In this document: positions 37,498-46,135 of the stretch, piece by piece
How positions within the stretch are numbered: position 1 is the first letter of the stretch
How the letters are laid out: the number at the start of each line of letters is the position of its first letter
Assembly: GCA_963825255.1 (NCBI GenBank)
Contig: CAWGSF010000001.1
Coordinates: 124,001-188,000, forward strand
Direction: 5' to 3'
DNA length: 64,000 nt
DNA from: JAIBJN01 sp963825255
GTDB lineage: Bacteria; Actinomycetota; Thermoleophilia; Gaiellales; Gaiellaceae
Made by a program: the position numbers and the translations under genes
The notes under the pieces: generated by a model
Database searches by the model: none
What the model saw: the letters and a program-made list of their open reading frames with translations, nothing else
Told to the model about the DNA's origin: nothing

Positions 37498-37833
37498 CTA
37501 GAGCCCGGGCGGGCGGGGCGGAAGCTCTCTTCCCGTGCGGGACCGGAGCCAGTCGTCGACGCTCTCGTGCAGCTCGGTCGTCACGGTTTCCGCTCCCCGC
37601 CCCTGCGTCACGCGGACGGAGTAGACGTGGCCCTCCGCGCAGCGGTAGAGCCGCTCGTCGAACGCGCGCTTCCGCCAGAGGAGCCCGACGGTGCCGACGA
37701 AGGGAGCGCCGACCGGCGCGGCCGCCGGGGCACCGCAGCCGGGACACTCGTGCAGGACGCGATTTCCAGGGATGAAGCGTACGATACGGCTCGTAATGGT
37801 GACGACGACGGCCGGTCTCGAGGCGCACGGCAT
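37498..37833 (-). CDS. Small zinc-ribbon-like protein, unknown
   Basis: The conserved-looking part is RVLHECPGCGAPAAAPVGAP, GLLWRKRAFDERLYRCAEGH and VYSVRVTQGRG: cysteines as C-x2-C plus a later C-x3-H, possibly a zinc ribbon. The only in-frame starts are the ATGs at 37833 and 37866, both inside the first codons of the divergent pckA gene, so the 5' ends would overlap by 38 or 71 bp. Either the start is non-standard or one base is missing. I do not recognise the family. Confidence 0.45.
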   Translation of the reverse strand: MPCASRPAVVVTITSRIVRFIPGNRVLHECPGCGAPAAAPVGAPFVGTVGLLWRKRAFDERLYRCAEGHVYSVRVTQGRGAETVTTELHESVDDWLRSRTGRELPPRPPGL

Positions 37834-39379
37834 CAGCCCGCACGGAGAGGTGTTCTGGAACCCCACCGTCTCGATGTGCTACATGCACGCCCTCGCACGG
37901 GGAGACGGGCAGCTCGCCGAGGGCGGGCCCCTCGTCGTCGAGACGGGACGGCACACCGGGCGGTCGCCCAAGGATCGGTTCGTCGTCCGCGAGCCCGGCT
38001 CGGAGGACCGCATCGCCTGGGGCGCGATCAACCAGCCCATCGCCGAGGAGAGCTTCGACAGCCTGCGCGAGCGGATCGTCGCGCACCTGGAGGAGGTCGA
38101 CGTCTACGTCGTCGACGCCTTCGCCGGCGCCGATCCCGCCCACCGGCTCCCCGTCCGGGTCGTGACGGGCTCTCCCTGGCACGCGCTCTTCGCGCGAACG
38201 CTCTTCATCGACCCGTCGGAGAACGAGCTCGAGGCGTACCGGCCGCAGGCCGTCGTCCTCCACGCCCCCGCGGTCGAGGCCGACCCGGAGGTCGACGGGA
38301 CGCGCACCCGGACGTTCGTCCTTCTCCACCCGTCGCGGGCGGAGGTGCTCATCGGCGGGACGCTGTACGCGGGCGAGATCAAGAAGTCGGTGTTCACGAT
38401 GATGAACGACCGCCTCCCGCTCGAGGGCGTGCTGCCCATGCACTGCTCGGCGAACGTCGACGACGACGGCCGCGTGGCGGTCTTCTTCGGCCTCTCCGGC
38501 ACGGGCAAGACGACGCTCTCGGCCGACCCGGAGCGCCACCTGATCGGCGACGACGAGCACGGGTGGGGCGACGAGGGCGTCTTCAACATCGAGGGCGGCT
38601 GCTACGCGAAGGTGATCCGCCTCTCGCCCGAGGCCGAGCCCCAGATCTACCGCACGACCCGCACGTGGGGAACGGTCCTCGAGAACGTGGTCATCGACGA
38701 GCAGGGCTTCCTCGACCTCGACGACGACTCGAAGACCGAGAACACGCGCGCCGCGTACGAGCTCGAGCGAATCGACCACGCCCTGCCGGAGAAGCAGGCG
38801 GGTCACCCGAGCTCGGTCGTCTTCCTCACCGCCGACGCGTTCGGGATCCTGCCGCCCATCGCCCGCCTGACCCGCGACCAGGCGATGTTCTACTTCCTCT
38901 CGGGCTTCACGGCGAAGCTCGCAGGCACCGAGATCGGCGTCCACGACCCGCAGCCGACGTTCTCGGCCTGCTTCGGCGAGCCCTTCCTCCCGCAAGCTCC
39001 CGCCGTCTACGCGCGCATGCTCGGCGAGAAGCTCGACGAGCACCAGCACGTGAACGTCTGGCTCGTGAACACGGGCTGGACGGGCGGGCCCCACGGGGAG
39101 GGCGAGCGGATGCCGATCGCCGCCACTCGCGCCCTCCTGCACGCCGCCCTCACGGAGGGCCTCGACGACGTCGAATACCGCAGCGACCCTGTCTTCGGGT
39201 TCGAGGTCCCGACGAGCGCGCCCGGCGTCGACTCGGCCCTGCTCGACCCGCGCGCGACCTGGGCCGACCCGGCCGCCTACGACCGGAAGGCGCGCGAGCT
39301 CGCCCGGATGTTCCGCGAGAACTTCGCCCGCTTCCCGGAGGCCGGCGAAGCGGTCCGGGACGCCGGCCCCCGCGTCTAG
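37796..39379 (+). CDS. pckA: Phosphoenolpyruvate carboxykinase (ATP)
   Basis: A 527-residue ATP-type PEP carboxykinase converting oxaloacetate and ATP to PEP, CO2 and ADP, the first step of gluconeogenesis. Key motifs: TGRHTGRSPKDRFVVREP, SANVDDDGRVAVFFGLSG with the kinase loop GLSGTGKTTLSADP, GDDEHGWGDEGVFNIEGGCY and VFLTADAFGILPPIARL. Starts at ATG 37796 (M-V-T-T-T-A-G-L-E); the longer open frame upstream runs through the divergent gene. It lies just before the succinate dehydrogenase genes, linking the TCA cycle to gluconeogenesis. Confidence 0.95.
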   Translation: MVTTTAGLEAHGISPHGEVFWNPTVSMCYMHALARGDGQLAEGGPLVVETGRHTGRSPKDRFVVREPGSEDRIAWGAINQPIAEESFDSLRERIVAHLEEVDVYVVDAFAGADPAHRLPVRVVTGSPWHALFARTLFIDPSENELEAYRPQAVVLHAPAVEADPEVDGTRTRTFVLLHPSRAEVLIGGTLYAGEIKKSVFTMMNDRLPLEGVLPMHCSANVDDDGRVAVFFGLSGTGKTTLSADPERHLIGDDEHGWGDEGVFNIEGGCYAKVIRLSPEAEPQIYRTTRTWGTVLENVVIDEQGFLDLDDDSKTENTRAAYELERIDHALPEKQAGHPSSVVFLTADAFGILPPIARLTRDQAMFYFLSGFTAKLAGTEIGVHDPQPTFSACFGEPFLPQAPAVYARMLGEKLDEHQHVNVWLVNTGWTGGPHGEGERMPIAATRALLHAALTEGLDDVEYRSDPVFGFEVPTSAPGVDSALLDPRATWADPAAYDRKARELARMFRENFARFPEAGEAVRDAGPRV

Positions 39380-39420
39380 CATCACGCGCCCCAGCAGCGG
39401 TTCGTATAGCTTCCCTAGCG

Positions 39421-41121
39421 GTGGAAGCGAAGCACGACGTCCTCATCGTCGGTGCCGGTTGCGCCGGCATGCGCGCGGCCATCGAGGCCTTCGACGCGGG
39501 CGCCGACGTCGCCCTCATCTCGAAGATCCATCCCGTCCGCAGCCACTCGGGCGCCGCCGAGGGCGGGATCAACGCCGCGCTCGGGAACGCGTCCGAGGAC
39601 GATCCCGAGAAGCACGCGTTCGACACGGTCAAGGGCTCGGACTACCTCGGCGACCAGGACGCGATCCAGGTGCTCTGCGACGAGGCGCCCGGCGACGTCT
39701 ACCAGCTCGAGCACTGGGGCGCCGTCTTCTCGCGCACCGAGGACGGGCGCATCGCGCAGCGTCCGTTCGGCGCCGCCGGCGAGCCGCGGACGGCCTACGC
39801 CGCGGACATCACCGGGCACGTCCTCATCCACGTGCTCTACGAGCAGGTGATGAAGCGCGACCTCGCCGTCTACGAGGAGTGGTTCGCCTGGAGGCTCGTC
39901 GAGGACGACGGGCGCTGCCAGGGCGTCATCTGCTGGGATCTCCTCGACGGCGGGCTCAAGCTCGTCGGCGCCAAGACCGTCATCCTGGCCACCGGCGGGG
40001 CGGGCCGCCTGTACACCGGCACGACGAACGCCTACGCGTGCACCGGCGACGGGATGGCGATGGCGCTCGAGCTGGGCGTGCCGCTCGAGGACATGGAGAT
40101 GATGCAGTTCCACCCGACGACGCTCTCGCCGTCGGGCGTCCTCATCACGGAGGGCTGCCGCGGCGAGGGCGCCTACCTCCTGAACGCGGACGGCGAGCGC
40201 TTCCTGAAGCGCTACGCGCCGAACGCGATGGAGCTCGCGAGCCGCGACGTCATCTCGCGGGCCGAGCAGACCGAGATCGACGAGGGCCGCGGCGTCGACG
40301 GGAACGTGCTCCTCGACCTCCGCCACCTCGGCGCCGACCGGATCATCGAGCGGCTGCACGGGACGCGGGAGCTGTCCATGGTCTTCGCCGGCGTCGACCC
40401 GATCCACGAGCCGATCCCGGTCCGGCCGGGCTCCCACTACCACATGGGCGGCGTCGACACGGACCTCGACGGCAAGACCGTCGTGGCGGGGCTCTACGCG
40501 GCGGGCGAGTGCGCCTGCGTCTCGGTGCACGGGGCGAACCGCCTGGGCGGGAACGCCCTCATGGAGACGATCACCTACGGCAAGCGCGCCGGGCACGCGG
40601 CCGCCGAGTGGGCGCTCTCCCACACGGTCGTCGCGCCGCCGCCCTCGGCGCTCGCCGACGCGGAGCGCGACGTCCAGCGTCTCCTCGATCGCAGCGAGGG
40701 GGAGCGGCCGCACGCGATCCGCGACGAGATGGCCGTGACGATGCACGAGAACTTCGGCGTCTTCCGGCGCGAGGACCAGATGCAGCGCCAGGGCGAGATC
40801 ATCGCCGGCCTGCGGGAGCGGTACGAGCGCGTCGTCGTCGAGGACAAGGGGACGGTCTTCAACAACGACCTGACCCAGGCTCTCGAGCTCGGCTTCCTGC
40901 TTCCCCTGGCGGCCTGCATGGTCGAGGCGGGGCTCGCCCGCAAGGAGAGCCGCGGCGCGCACGCGCGCCCGTACGACTACCCCGATCGCGACGACGAGAG
41001 CTTCATGCAGCACACCCTCACGACCTGGGTGGACGGGCGGCCGCAGCTCACCTGGGAGCCGGTGCGCGTGACCAAGTGGGAGCCGAGGAGCGCACGTACT
41101 AAGGAGACCGTGTGGACGTAG
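39421..41121 (+). CDS. sdhA: Succinate dehydrogenase/fumarate reductase flavoprotein
   Basis: A 566-residue FAD subunit. DVLIVGAGCAGMRAAIEA is the ADP-binding fold; the covalent FAD histidine is in PVRSHSGAAEGGINAALGN. The active site has MMQFHPTTLSPSGVLITEG and ELASRDVISRAEQTEI, and the second FAD region is GLYAAGECACVSVHGANRLG. The GTG start sits 40 bp after pckA. The 3' end overlaps the iron-sulfur gene. With an HdrB-like third subunit (42135) this is a type E complex without the usual cytochrome b anchors. Confidence 0.93.
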   Translation: MEAKHDVLIVGAGCAGMRAAIEAFDAGADVALISKIHPVRSHSGAAEGGINAALGNASEDDPEKHAFDTVKGSDYLGDQDAIQVLCDEAPGDVYQLEHWGAVFSRTEDGRIAQRPFGAAGEPRTAYAADITGHVLIHVLYEQVMKRDLAVYEEWFAWRLVEDDGRCQGVICWDLLDGGLKLVGAKTVILATGGAGRLYTGTTNAYACTGDGMAMALELGVPLEDMEMMQFHPTTLSPSGVLITEGCRGEGAYLLNADGERFLKRYAPNAMELASRDVISRAEQTEIDEGRGVDGNVLLDLRHLGADRIIERLHGTRELSMVFAGVDPIHEPIPVRPGSHYHMGGVDTDLDGKTVVAGLYAAGECACVSVHGANRLGGNALMETITYGKRAGHAAAEWALSHTVVAPPPSALADAERDVQRLLDRSEGERPHAIRDEMAVTMHENFGVFRREDQMQRQGEIIAGLRERYERVVVEDKGTVFNNDLTQALELGFLLPLAACMVEAGLARKESRGAHARPYDYPDRDDESFMQHTLTTWVDGRPQLTWEPVRVTKWEPRSARTKETVWT

Positions 41122-42138
41122 CCCTCAAGATCTGGCGGTTCGATCCCGAGACGGGCGAGCGGAAGCTCGAGCACTTCGAGGTCGAGGCCCCGGAGTGGGC
41201 GTGCCTCCTCGACGTCCTCGACATCGTCAAGGACCAGGTCGACGGGACGCTCTCCTACCGCAAGAGCTGCCGCATGATGATCTGCGGCTCGTGCGGGATG
41301 CGGATGGACGGGCGCGCCGTCCTCGCCTGCAAGGAGCGGATGAAGCCCATCGTCGACCGCGGGCACGTCCCGGTCATCTCGGCGATGGGGAACATGCCCG
41401 TCCTGAAGGACCTGGTCGTCGACATGCAGCCCTTCTGGACGAAGATCCGGCAGACGCAGCCCTGGGTCGACACCGGTCTGGAGGAGGTGCCCGAGCGGGA
41501 GTTCCTCGTCGGCCAGGAGGAGATGCGCCCCATCCAGAAGGAGGCGCTCTGCATCATGTGCGGCTGTTGCGTCTCGGAGTGCAACTCGATGGAGGCCGAC
41601 CCCGCCTTCCTCGGCCCGGCGGCGCTCGCCAAGGGGTTCCGCTTCGTCGGCGACCCGCGCGACCGCGCGACCGTCGAGCGGCTCGAGGAGCTGAACGACG
41701 AGCACGGCATCTGGGACTGCACACGGTGCTACTTCTGCAACGAGCGCTGTCCCAAGGGCGTCGACCCCCGGGATGCGATCGCGAAGCTCGGCGCCGAGTC
41801 GATCAAGGCCGGGATCGACCGCGACATGGGGGCGAAGCACGCGAAGTGGTTCGTCCACTCGGCGAAGACGACCGGCTGGCTCCGCGAGACGGAGCTCGTC
41901 CCCAAGACCCAGGGCGTCGTCTCGGCGGTCAAGGAGACGAAGTTCGCGCTCAACCTCCTCAGGCACGGGAAGGTGCCGCTCCGGCCCGCACATCGCGGAG
42001 AACGTGCAGGAGGCGCGCGCGCTCTACGAGGTCGTGAAGGCGCAGGGCCGCGAGGGCGCGGCCGGGATCGTCCAGGGCGAGCGGGCGCTCGGTCGGATCG
42101 AGCCCGACGGTGAGGTCGCGCCGGAGGACTCGGAATGA
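41112..42138 (+). CDS. sdhB: Succinate dehydrogenase iron-sulfur subunit (one frameshift)
   Basis: About 342 residues after repair. The 2Fe-2S cysteines are in SCRMMICGSCGMRMDGRAVL AC-type order; the 4Fe-4S and 3Fe-4S sets are CIMCGCCVSECNSME and CTRCYFCNERCPKGVDPRDA. A long C-terminal tail (MGAKHAKWFVHSAKTTGWLR and onward) is typical of the HdrC-like extension in type E enzymes. At the CCC of 41985-41987 an extra base breaks the frame; repaired it reads RPHIAENVQEARALYEVV to a TGA overlapping the next ATG. GTG start overlaps the sdhA stop. Confidence 0.9.
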
Positions 42139-43019
42139 GGGTCGCCTACTACAAGGGCTGCCTCGCCTCTCTGTCGGCGAAGGAGCTCGACACGTCGACG
42201 CAGGCGCTCGCGCCCATGCTCGGGATCGAGCTCGACGAGCTCAAGGCCGTGACGTGCTGCGGCGCCGGCGACATCCACGAGGCGGAGCCCGACTACTACC
42301 TGCACCTGAACGCCCGCATCCTCGCGTACGCGCAGGCCACCGGCTGCGACACGCTGATGACGATCTGCAACGTCTGCACGCTCAACCTGCGGCAGGCGAA
42401 CTTCCAGCTCCAGGGCGACGACGTGCTCCGGGCCCGCGTCAACGAGAACCTCGAGCGCGTCGGCGCGCCACCCTACGACGGCTCCGTCGAGGTCAAGCAC
42501 CTCCTCTGGCTCATCGCCGAGGGCGACGGCTACGAGACCCTGAAGCAGGTCGCCCACAAGGGCCTCAAGGGTCTGAAGGTCGCGCCGTTCTACGGCTGCC
42601 AGATCCTGCGGCCGTCCAAGCTCCTCGGCGTCGACGACCCCGACCGCCCACACACCCTCGAGGCGATCATCCAGGCGTGCGGGGGCGAGGCGATCGACTA
42701 TCCGGCCAAGATCAAGTGCTGCGGGTTCCCGATCATCCAGGCCCGCGAGGAGACGGCGCTGGCGGAGCTCATCCAGCCGATCGTCCAGTCGATCGAGGCC
42801 GGCGCGGACGCGATGGTGACGCCGTGTCCCCTCTGCCACCTGTCGCTCGACGCCTGGCAGGCCAAGCTCGAGGCGCAGACGGGACAGCGCCTGCAGATGC
42901 CGATCCTCCATCTCTCCCAGCTCGTCGGCGTCGCCGCCGGGCTCGAGGAGTCCGAGCTCATGTTCAAGCGGCACGTCGTCCCGCTCGACCCGGTGCTCGC
43001 GAAGGTCGAAGCGCCGTAG
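42135..43019 (+). CDS. HdrB-like CCG-domain subunit of type E succinate dehydrogenase
   Basis: A 294-residue protein with two CCG domains. The first shows YYKGCLASLSAKELD, AVTCCGAGDIHEA and CNVCTLNL; the second shows FYGCQILRPSKLLG, IKCCGFPIIQAREE and CPLCHLSLDAW. This is the subunit B plan of heterodisulfide reductase and of SdhE, which replaces the transmembrane anchor in type E succinate:quinone reductases. It has no membrane helices, so attachment to the membrane would be through amphipathic parts or an unknown partner. ATG overlaps the sdhB stop (ATGA); its stop codon touches repeat copy 2. Confidence 0.88.
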   Translation: MRVAYYKGCLASLSAKELDTSTQALAPMLGIELDELKAVTCCGAGDIHEAEPDYYLHLNARILAYAQATGCDTLMTICNVCTLNLRQANFQLQGDDVLRARVNENLERVGAPPYDGSVEVKHLLWLIAEGDGYETLKQVAHKGLKGLKVAPFYGCQILRPSKLLGVDDPDRPHTLEAIIQACGGEAIDYPAKIKCCGFPIIQAREETALAELIQPIVQSIEAGADAMVTPCPLCHLSLDAWQAKLEAQTGQRLQMPILHLSQLVGVAAGLEESELMFKRHVVPLDPVLAKVEAP

Positions 43020-43182
43020 AACTCATTTCGGGATGAGGCCTCGTCGACGGGGTGTCCTGGGCGAGTGCGAGGCAAGGACGCAGGGAGCGCTCGTATTCGA
43101 GAATACGGGCGCGACCGAGGACGCAGAATCGCGCCGTCCAGGGCCGCCCGGCGGCTCAGTGTTTCATTTCGAAAGGGGTTCT
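43018..43182. repeat. Intergenic structured repeat, copy 2 (with terminal inverted repeats)
   Basis: A 165-bp element, nearly identical to copy 1. Left end GAACTCATTTCGGGATGA; complement of right end GAACCCCTTTCGAAATGA. Core GCAAGGACGCAGGGAGC at 43072 and a hairpin with arms CGTATTC/GAATACG, one pair longer than in copy 1 on both sides. The element starts inside the stop codon of the HdrB-like gene and ends 4 bp before the next start. Its GAAAGGGG end supplies that gene's only ribosome-site-like sequence. Confidence 0.8.
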
Positions 43183-43186
43183 TAGC

Positions 43187-44006
43187 GTGACCTCTCCGCT
43201 GGTCCCCGCCGCGGCGGCGCTCGCCGCGGGCGGCCTCGGCTGGGGGCTCTTCGAGTCGCAGTGGGTCGAGCTGCGCGAGCTCGACGTGCCGGTCGACGGC
43301 CTGCCGCGGGAGCTCGACGGCTTCAGGATCCTCCACATCTCGGACTTCCACCTGGGCACCGTCTCGCTCAACCACCGCTCGCTCGGGAAGGCCGTCGACT
43401 GGGCGGCGGGCCGCGACCTCGACCTCGTCGCGATCACCGGCGACCTCGTGAGCCGCCGGCGCGGGGAGCGGCACTCTCGCAGACGCCCTCGCCCGGCTGG
43501 AGACCCGCCACGGCGTCTACGCGGTGCTCGGCAACCACGACATCGCCGAGACGCGCGATCCGTTCAGCCGCCCGGCCGACCTCTCCGACCTGGGGGAGGG
43601 GGCGCACCTCCTCGAGCACGGGTCCGTCACGCTCGCGGTCGCGGGCCGGACGGTGCAGGTCGCGGGAGCGGACCCGCGGCGCTTCCGCGAGCGGCTCGGG
43701 AGGCTCGCCGACCCGGCCGCCGACCTCCGCATCCTCCTGGTGCACTTTCCGGACGCGGTCGAGCGCCTCGACCCGGGCGACTTCCACCTCACGCTGGCGG
43801 GGCACTTGCACGGCGGGCAGATCTGCGTCCCGAGGCCGGGCGGGAAGGTGCGCCTGGAGCACCTGCGCGCCCCGTACTGGGAGGGCCTCTTCGAGTTACC
43901 GGCGGGCGCCCTCCACGTGTCGAGGGGCCTCGGCACGAGCTTCGTCCCCTTCCGGTTTCTCGCGCGCCCGGACGCCACGGTCCTCACGCTCAGAGTGCGG
44001 GAGTAG
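43187..44006 (+). CDS. Calcineurin-like metallophosphoesterase (one frameshift)
   Basis: About 273 residues. An N-terminal hydrophobic anchor (VPAAAALAAGGLGWGLF) is followed by the metal motifs LHISDFHLG, AITGDLVSRR, then after a shift near 43475 YAVLGNHDIAETRD, RILLVHFPDAV and LTLAGHLHGGQI. This is the YkuE/YaeI type, membrane-associated phosphodiesterases acting on lipid-linked phosphates. All metal ligands are present once the shift is repaired. The GTG start lies 4 bp after repeat copy 2, whose end AAAGGGG serves as the probable ribosome site. Confidence 0.85.
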
Positions 44007-44018
44007 ACTCGCCGCGGG

Positions 44019-44636
44019 ATGGCGTACCGCCTGGAGCCGGCGACCGTCGCGTCGATCGGGAGCGCGCCGCCGGTCTGCGTCGACTGCGTCTTCTGGCAGT
44101 CCGGCAGCGGCCGGCCGGCCGAGAAGGCGAGATGGGCCGAGCGCGTCGAGGACGAGTGGGGGCCCTGGGGGACGATCTACAGGGGCGACGGGGACCGCCT
44201 CCTCGGGTTCGTCCAGTACGGGCCCTCGGGAGCCTTCCCCCGGGCGGTCGACATCCCGGCCGGGCCGCCGACGGAGGACGCTGTCCTCGTCACCTGCGCG
44301 TACGTCGTCGACCTCGCGACGCCCTGGGTGCTCCAGAGCCTCTTCCTGGCGGTCATCGGGGAGTCGCGCGACAAGGGCTCGAAGGCGATCGAGACATTCG
44401 GGTACCGCTATCCGGACGGCGAGTCGACCTACGAGCGCTTCCTCGTCCATCGCACGGTCTTCCCCTCGGACTTCCTCGCCGACTTCGGCTTCAGGCCCGT
44501 CCGCTGGGAAGGGGACGTGTGCCTGGCGCGCCTCGACCTCGGCGGTCTCCAGCCGGTGGAGGAAGGGTCCACGGCCCGAGCGTGGCGGAAGGTCAAGGAA
44601 GCCTTCGCGCCCGCCCCGGTTCCGCAGCGGCCGTAG
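44019..44636 (+). CDS. GNAT-like protein with N-terminal Cys-x2-Cys
   Basis: A 205-residue protein. It begins MAYRLEPATVASIGSAPPVC and has VCVDCVFWQSG, GFVQYGPSGAFPRA, then DAVLVTCAYVVDLATPWVLQ and DKGSKAIETFGYR, ending VFPSDFLADFGFRPVRWEGD. This is a known actinobacterial GNAT-superfamily group in which the acetyl-CoA loop is degenerate, so enzymatic activity is uncertain. It starts 12 bp after the phosphoesterase and ends just before an inverted repeat. Confidence 0.65.
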   Translation: MAYRLEPATVASIGSAPPVCVDCVFWQSGSGRPAEKARWAERVEDEWGPWGTIYRGDGDRLLGFVQYGPSGAFPRAVDIPAGPPTEDAVLVTCAYVVDLATPWVLQSLFLAVIGESRDKGSKAIETFGYRYPDGESTYERFLVHRTVFPSDFLADFGFRPVRWEGDVCLARLDLGGLQPVEEGSTARAWRKVKEAFAPAPVPQRP

Positions 44637-44640
44637 GCTC

Positions 44641-44674
44641 GGTTCAGGATGAGCCTCAGGACTCATTCTGAATC
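44641..44674. terminator. 13-bp-arm hairpin resembling the repeat element's ends
   Basis: Arms GGTTCAGGATGAG and CTCATTCTGAATC pair fully with two G-T pairs around CCTCAGGA, four bases after the GNAT-like stop. The right side continues GAGTTCTTAG, similar to GGGTTCTTAG at the right end of repeat copy 2. It may be a terminator, a remnant in which only the two element ends remain, or both. Confidence 0.5.
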
Positions 44675-44719
44675 GAGTTCTTAGTACGCTACGAGCAGGC
44701 GACCGAGGGAGGTTGGGCG

Positions 44720-45198
44720 ATGCCGACGACGCTGCGAGACCGGGACCGCACTGACGACATCCGCGCGCTCGAGGAGCTGTGGGAGGCGCCCGCGGTCGCC
44801 GAGCCGGACGAGAGCGTCCCCGCCGGCGGGCGGACGACGTGGAGGGCGCTGCCGGTCCTGCCCGGGGATGGTCCTCGTCGGCGGGTGGATCGCGTTCTTC
44901 ACGATCGCGTTCACGCTCGAGCCCGCTCCCGAGCCGGGTGCCACGCCCGCGGCGTGGGCGGTGGCCGTCTGGACCGCGAACCTCGTGCTCCTCCTCGGCG
45001 CGGCCGGCCTCGGCCCGGTCTTCTCCCGCTTCGGGTTCGGGGCGGCGGCCGTCGCGGGCGGGTTCGCGATGGCGGGCTCCGTCTCGTGCCGTGCGACCGA
45101 GCACCACCTCGGGAACTGGTGGCTGCTCGAGCTGGGTGCGACGGCCGGCCCTCACGGGCCTCGCCGCCCTCGGGCTCGCCCAGCGGCTACGCCGCTAG
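44720..45198 (+). CDS. Small membrane protein, unknown (frameshifted)
   Basis: About 155 residues. A charged N-terminus (MPTTLRDRDRTDDIRALEEL) lies in frame 1; from 44868 MVLVGGWIAFFTIAFTLEPA, VWTANLVLLLGAAGLGPVF and AAVAGGFAMAGSVSCRATE follow in a second frame. The C-terminal ALTGLAALGLAQRLRR is in a third and ends in a TAG shared with the convergent asd end (12-bp overlap). Three or four membrane helices. Ribosome site GAGGGAGG at 8 bp. I do not recognise the family; the shifts are probably sequencing errors. Confidence 0.55.
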
Positions 45199-46135
45199 AA
45201 GGTTCCGAGCGAGTAGAAGCTCCGCGATCTGGACGGCGTTCAGCGCCGCGCCCTTGCGCAGGTTGTCGCAGACGACCCAGAGGGCGAGGCCCTCGCCAGC
45301 CGTGTCGCGGCGAACGCGTCCGACGAGGACGGTGTCGCCGCCGGCCGCATCGCCCGGCGTCGGGAAGTCCGCCACCTCGACGTGAGGCGCGGCCGCGAGC
45401 GCTTCGAGGGCCTCTTCCGGCGAGAGCGGCCGCTCGGTCTCGACCCAGACCGCCTGCGCGTGGCCGACGAGGACGGGAACGCGCACGCAGGTCGCGTGCA
45501 GCGGCAGCTCGGGCAGCTCGAGGATCTTCCGGGTCTCGGCGCGGAGCTTCGACTCCTCGGAGAACTCCTCGCCCTCGAGGTCCCAGTCCATCGCGAGATT
45601 CCCCTCCGCGGGCGCAACGGCTCGCAGCCGCTCGATGCCGGCGTCGCCGGCCCCGGAGGCGGACTGGTACGTGGCGAGGCGGACGCGCGCCAGGCCGGCG
45701 GCGTCCGCGAGCGGCTTGAGCGCGCACGCGAGCTGCATCGCGGAGCAGTTCGGGTTGGCGACGATCGCGATCGCCGTCGAGCACGTGGTCGTTGACCCCG
45801 GCGACCACGAGCGGGACGCCGTCGGTCAGGCGGTAGGCGTCGGACTTGTCGATGACGACCGCGCCGCCGGCCACCGCGGGCGGGACGAGCTCGCGGCTCG
45901 CGGCCGTGCCAACCGAGAAGAAGACGAGGTCGAGGCCGCCGGCGGCGAGCGCCTCGGGGGTCGCCTCCTCGACGACGAGCTCGCGCTCCCCGTACGAGAC
46001 GCTCGTGCCGGCCGAGCGGGCGGAGGCGAAGGCGCGGACGTCCCCGACGCCGCGCTCGGCGAGGAGCTCGAGCGTCACCGTGCCGACCGCGCCGGTCGCG
46101 CCGACGACGCCGATGCGCGGTGCGGGATCAGTCAT
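45187..46135 (-). CDS. asd: Aspartate-semialdehyde dehydrogenase (one frameshift)
   Basis: About 316 residues. NADP-binding start RIGVVGATGAVGTVTLELLA and VIDKSDAYRLTDGVPLVVAG are in one frame; after a shift near 45777 the catalytic cysteine IVANPNCSAMQLACALKPL and VRLATYQSASGAGDAGIE, then HATCVRVPVLVGHAQAVWVE follow. The enzyme reduces aspartyl phosphate to the semialdehyde for lysine, threonine, methionine and diaminopimelate. The start overlaps the lysC stop by 8 bp, so kinase and dehydrogenase form the classic pair in one transcript. Confidence 0.92.

Noticed and set aside
37567..39420. Open frame of over 600 codons running into sdhA from upstream
   Set aside because: It overlaps pckA in another frame, is Arg/Pro-rich with no conserved motif, and only the part from 39421 is SdhA.
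44690..44715. GCGACCGAGGGAGG as a fourth copy of the structured repeat
   Set aside because: Only 10-11 bases resemble the core, no hairpin or second conserved block follows, and it serves as a ribosome site.
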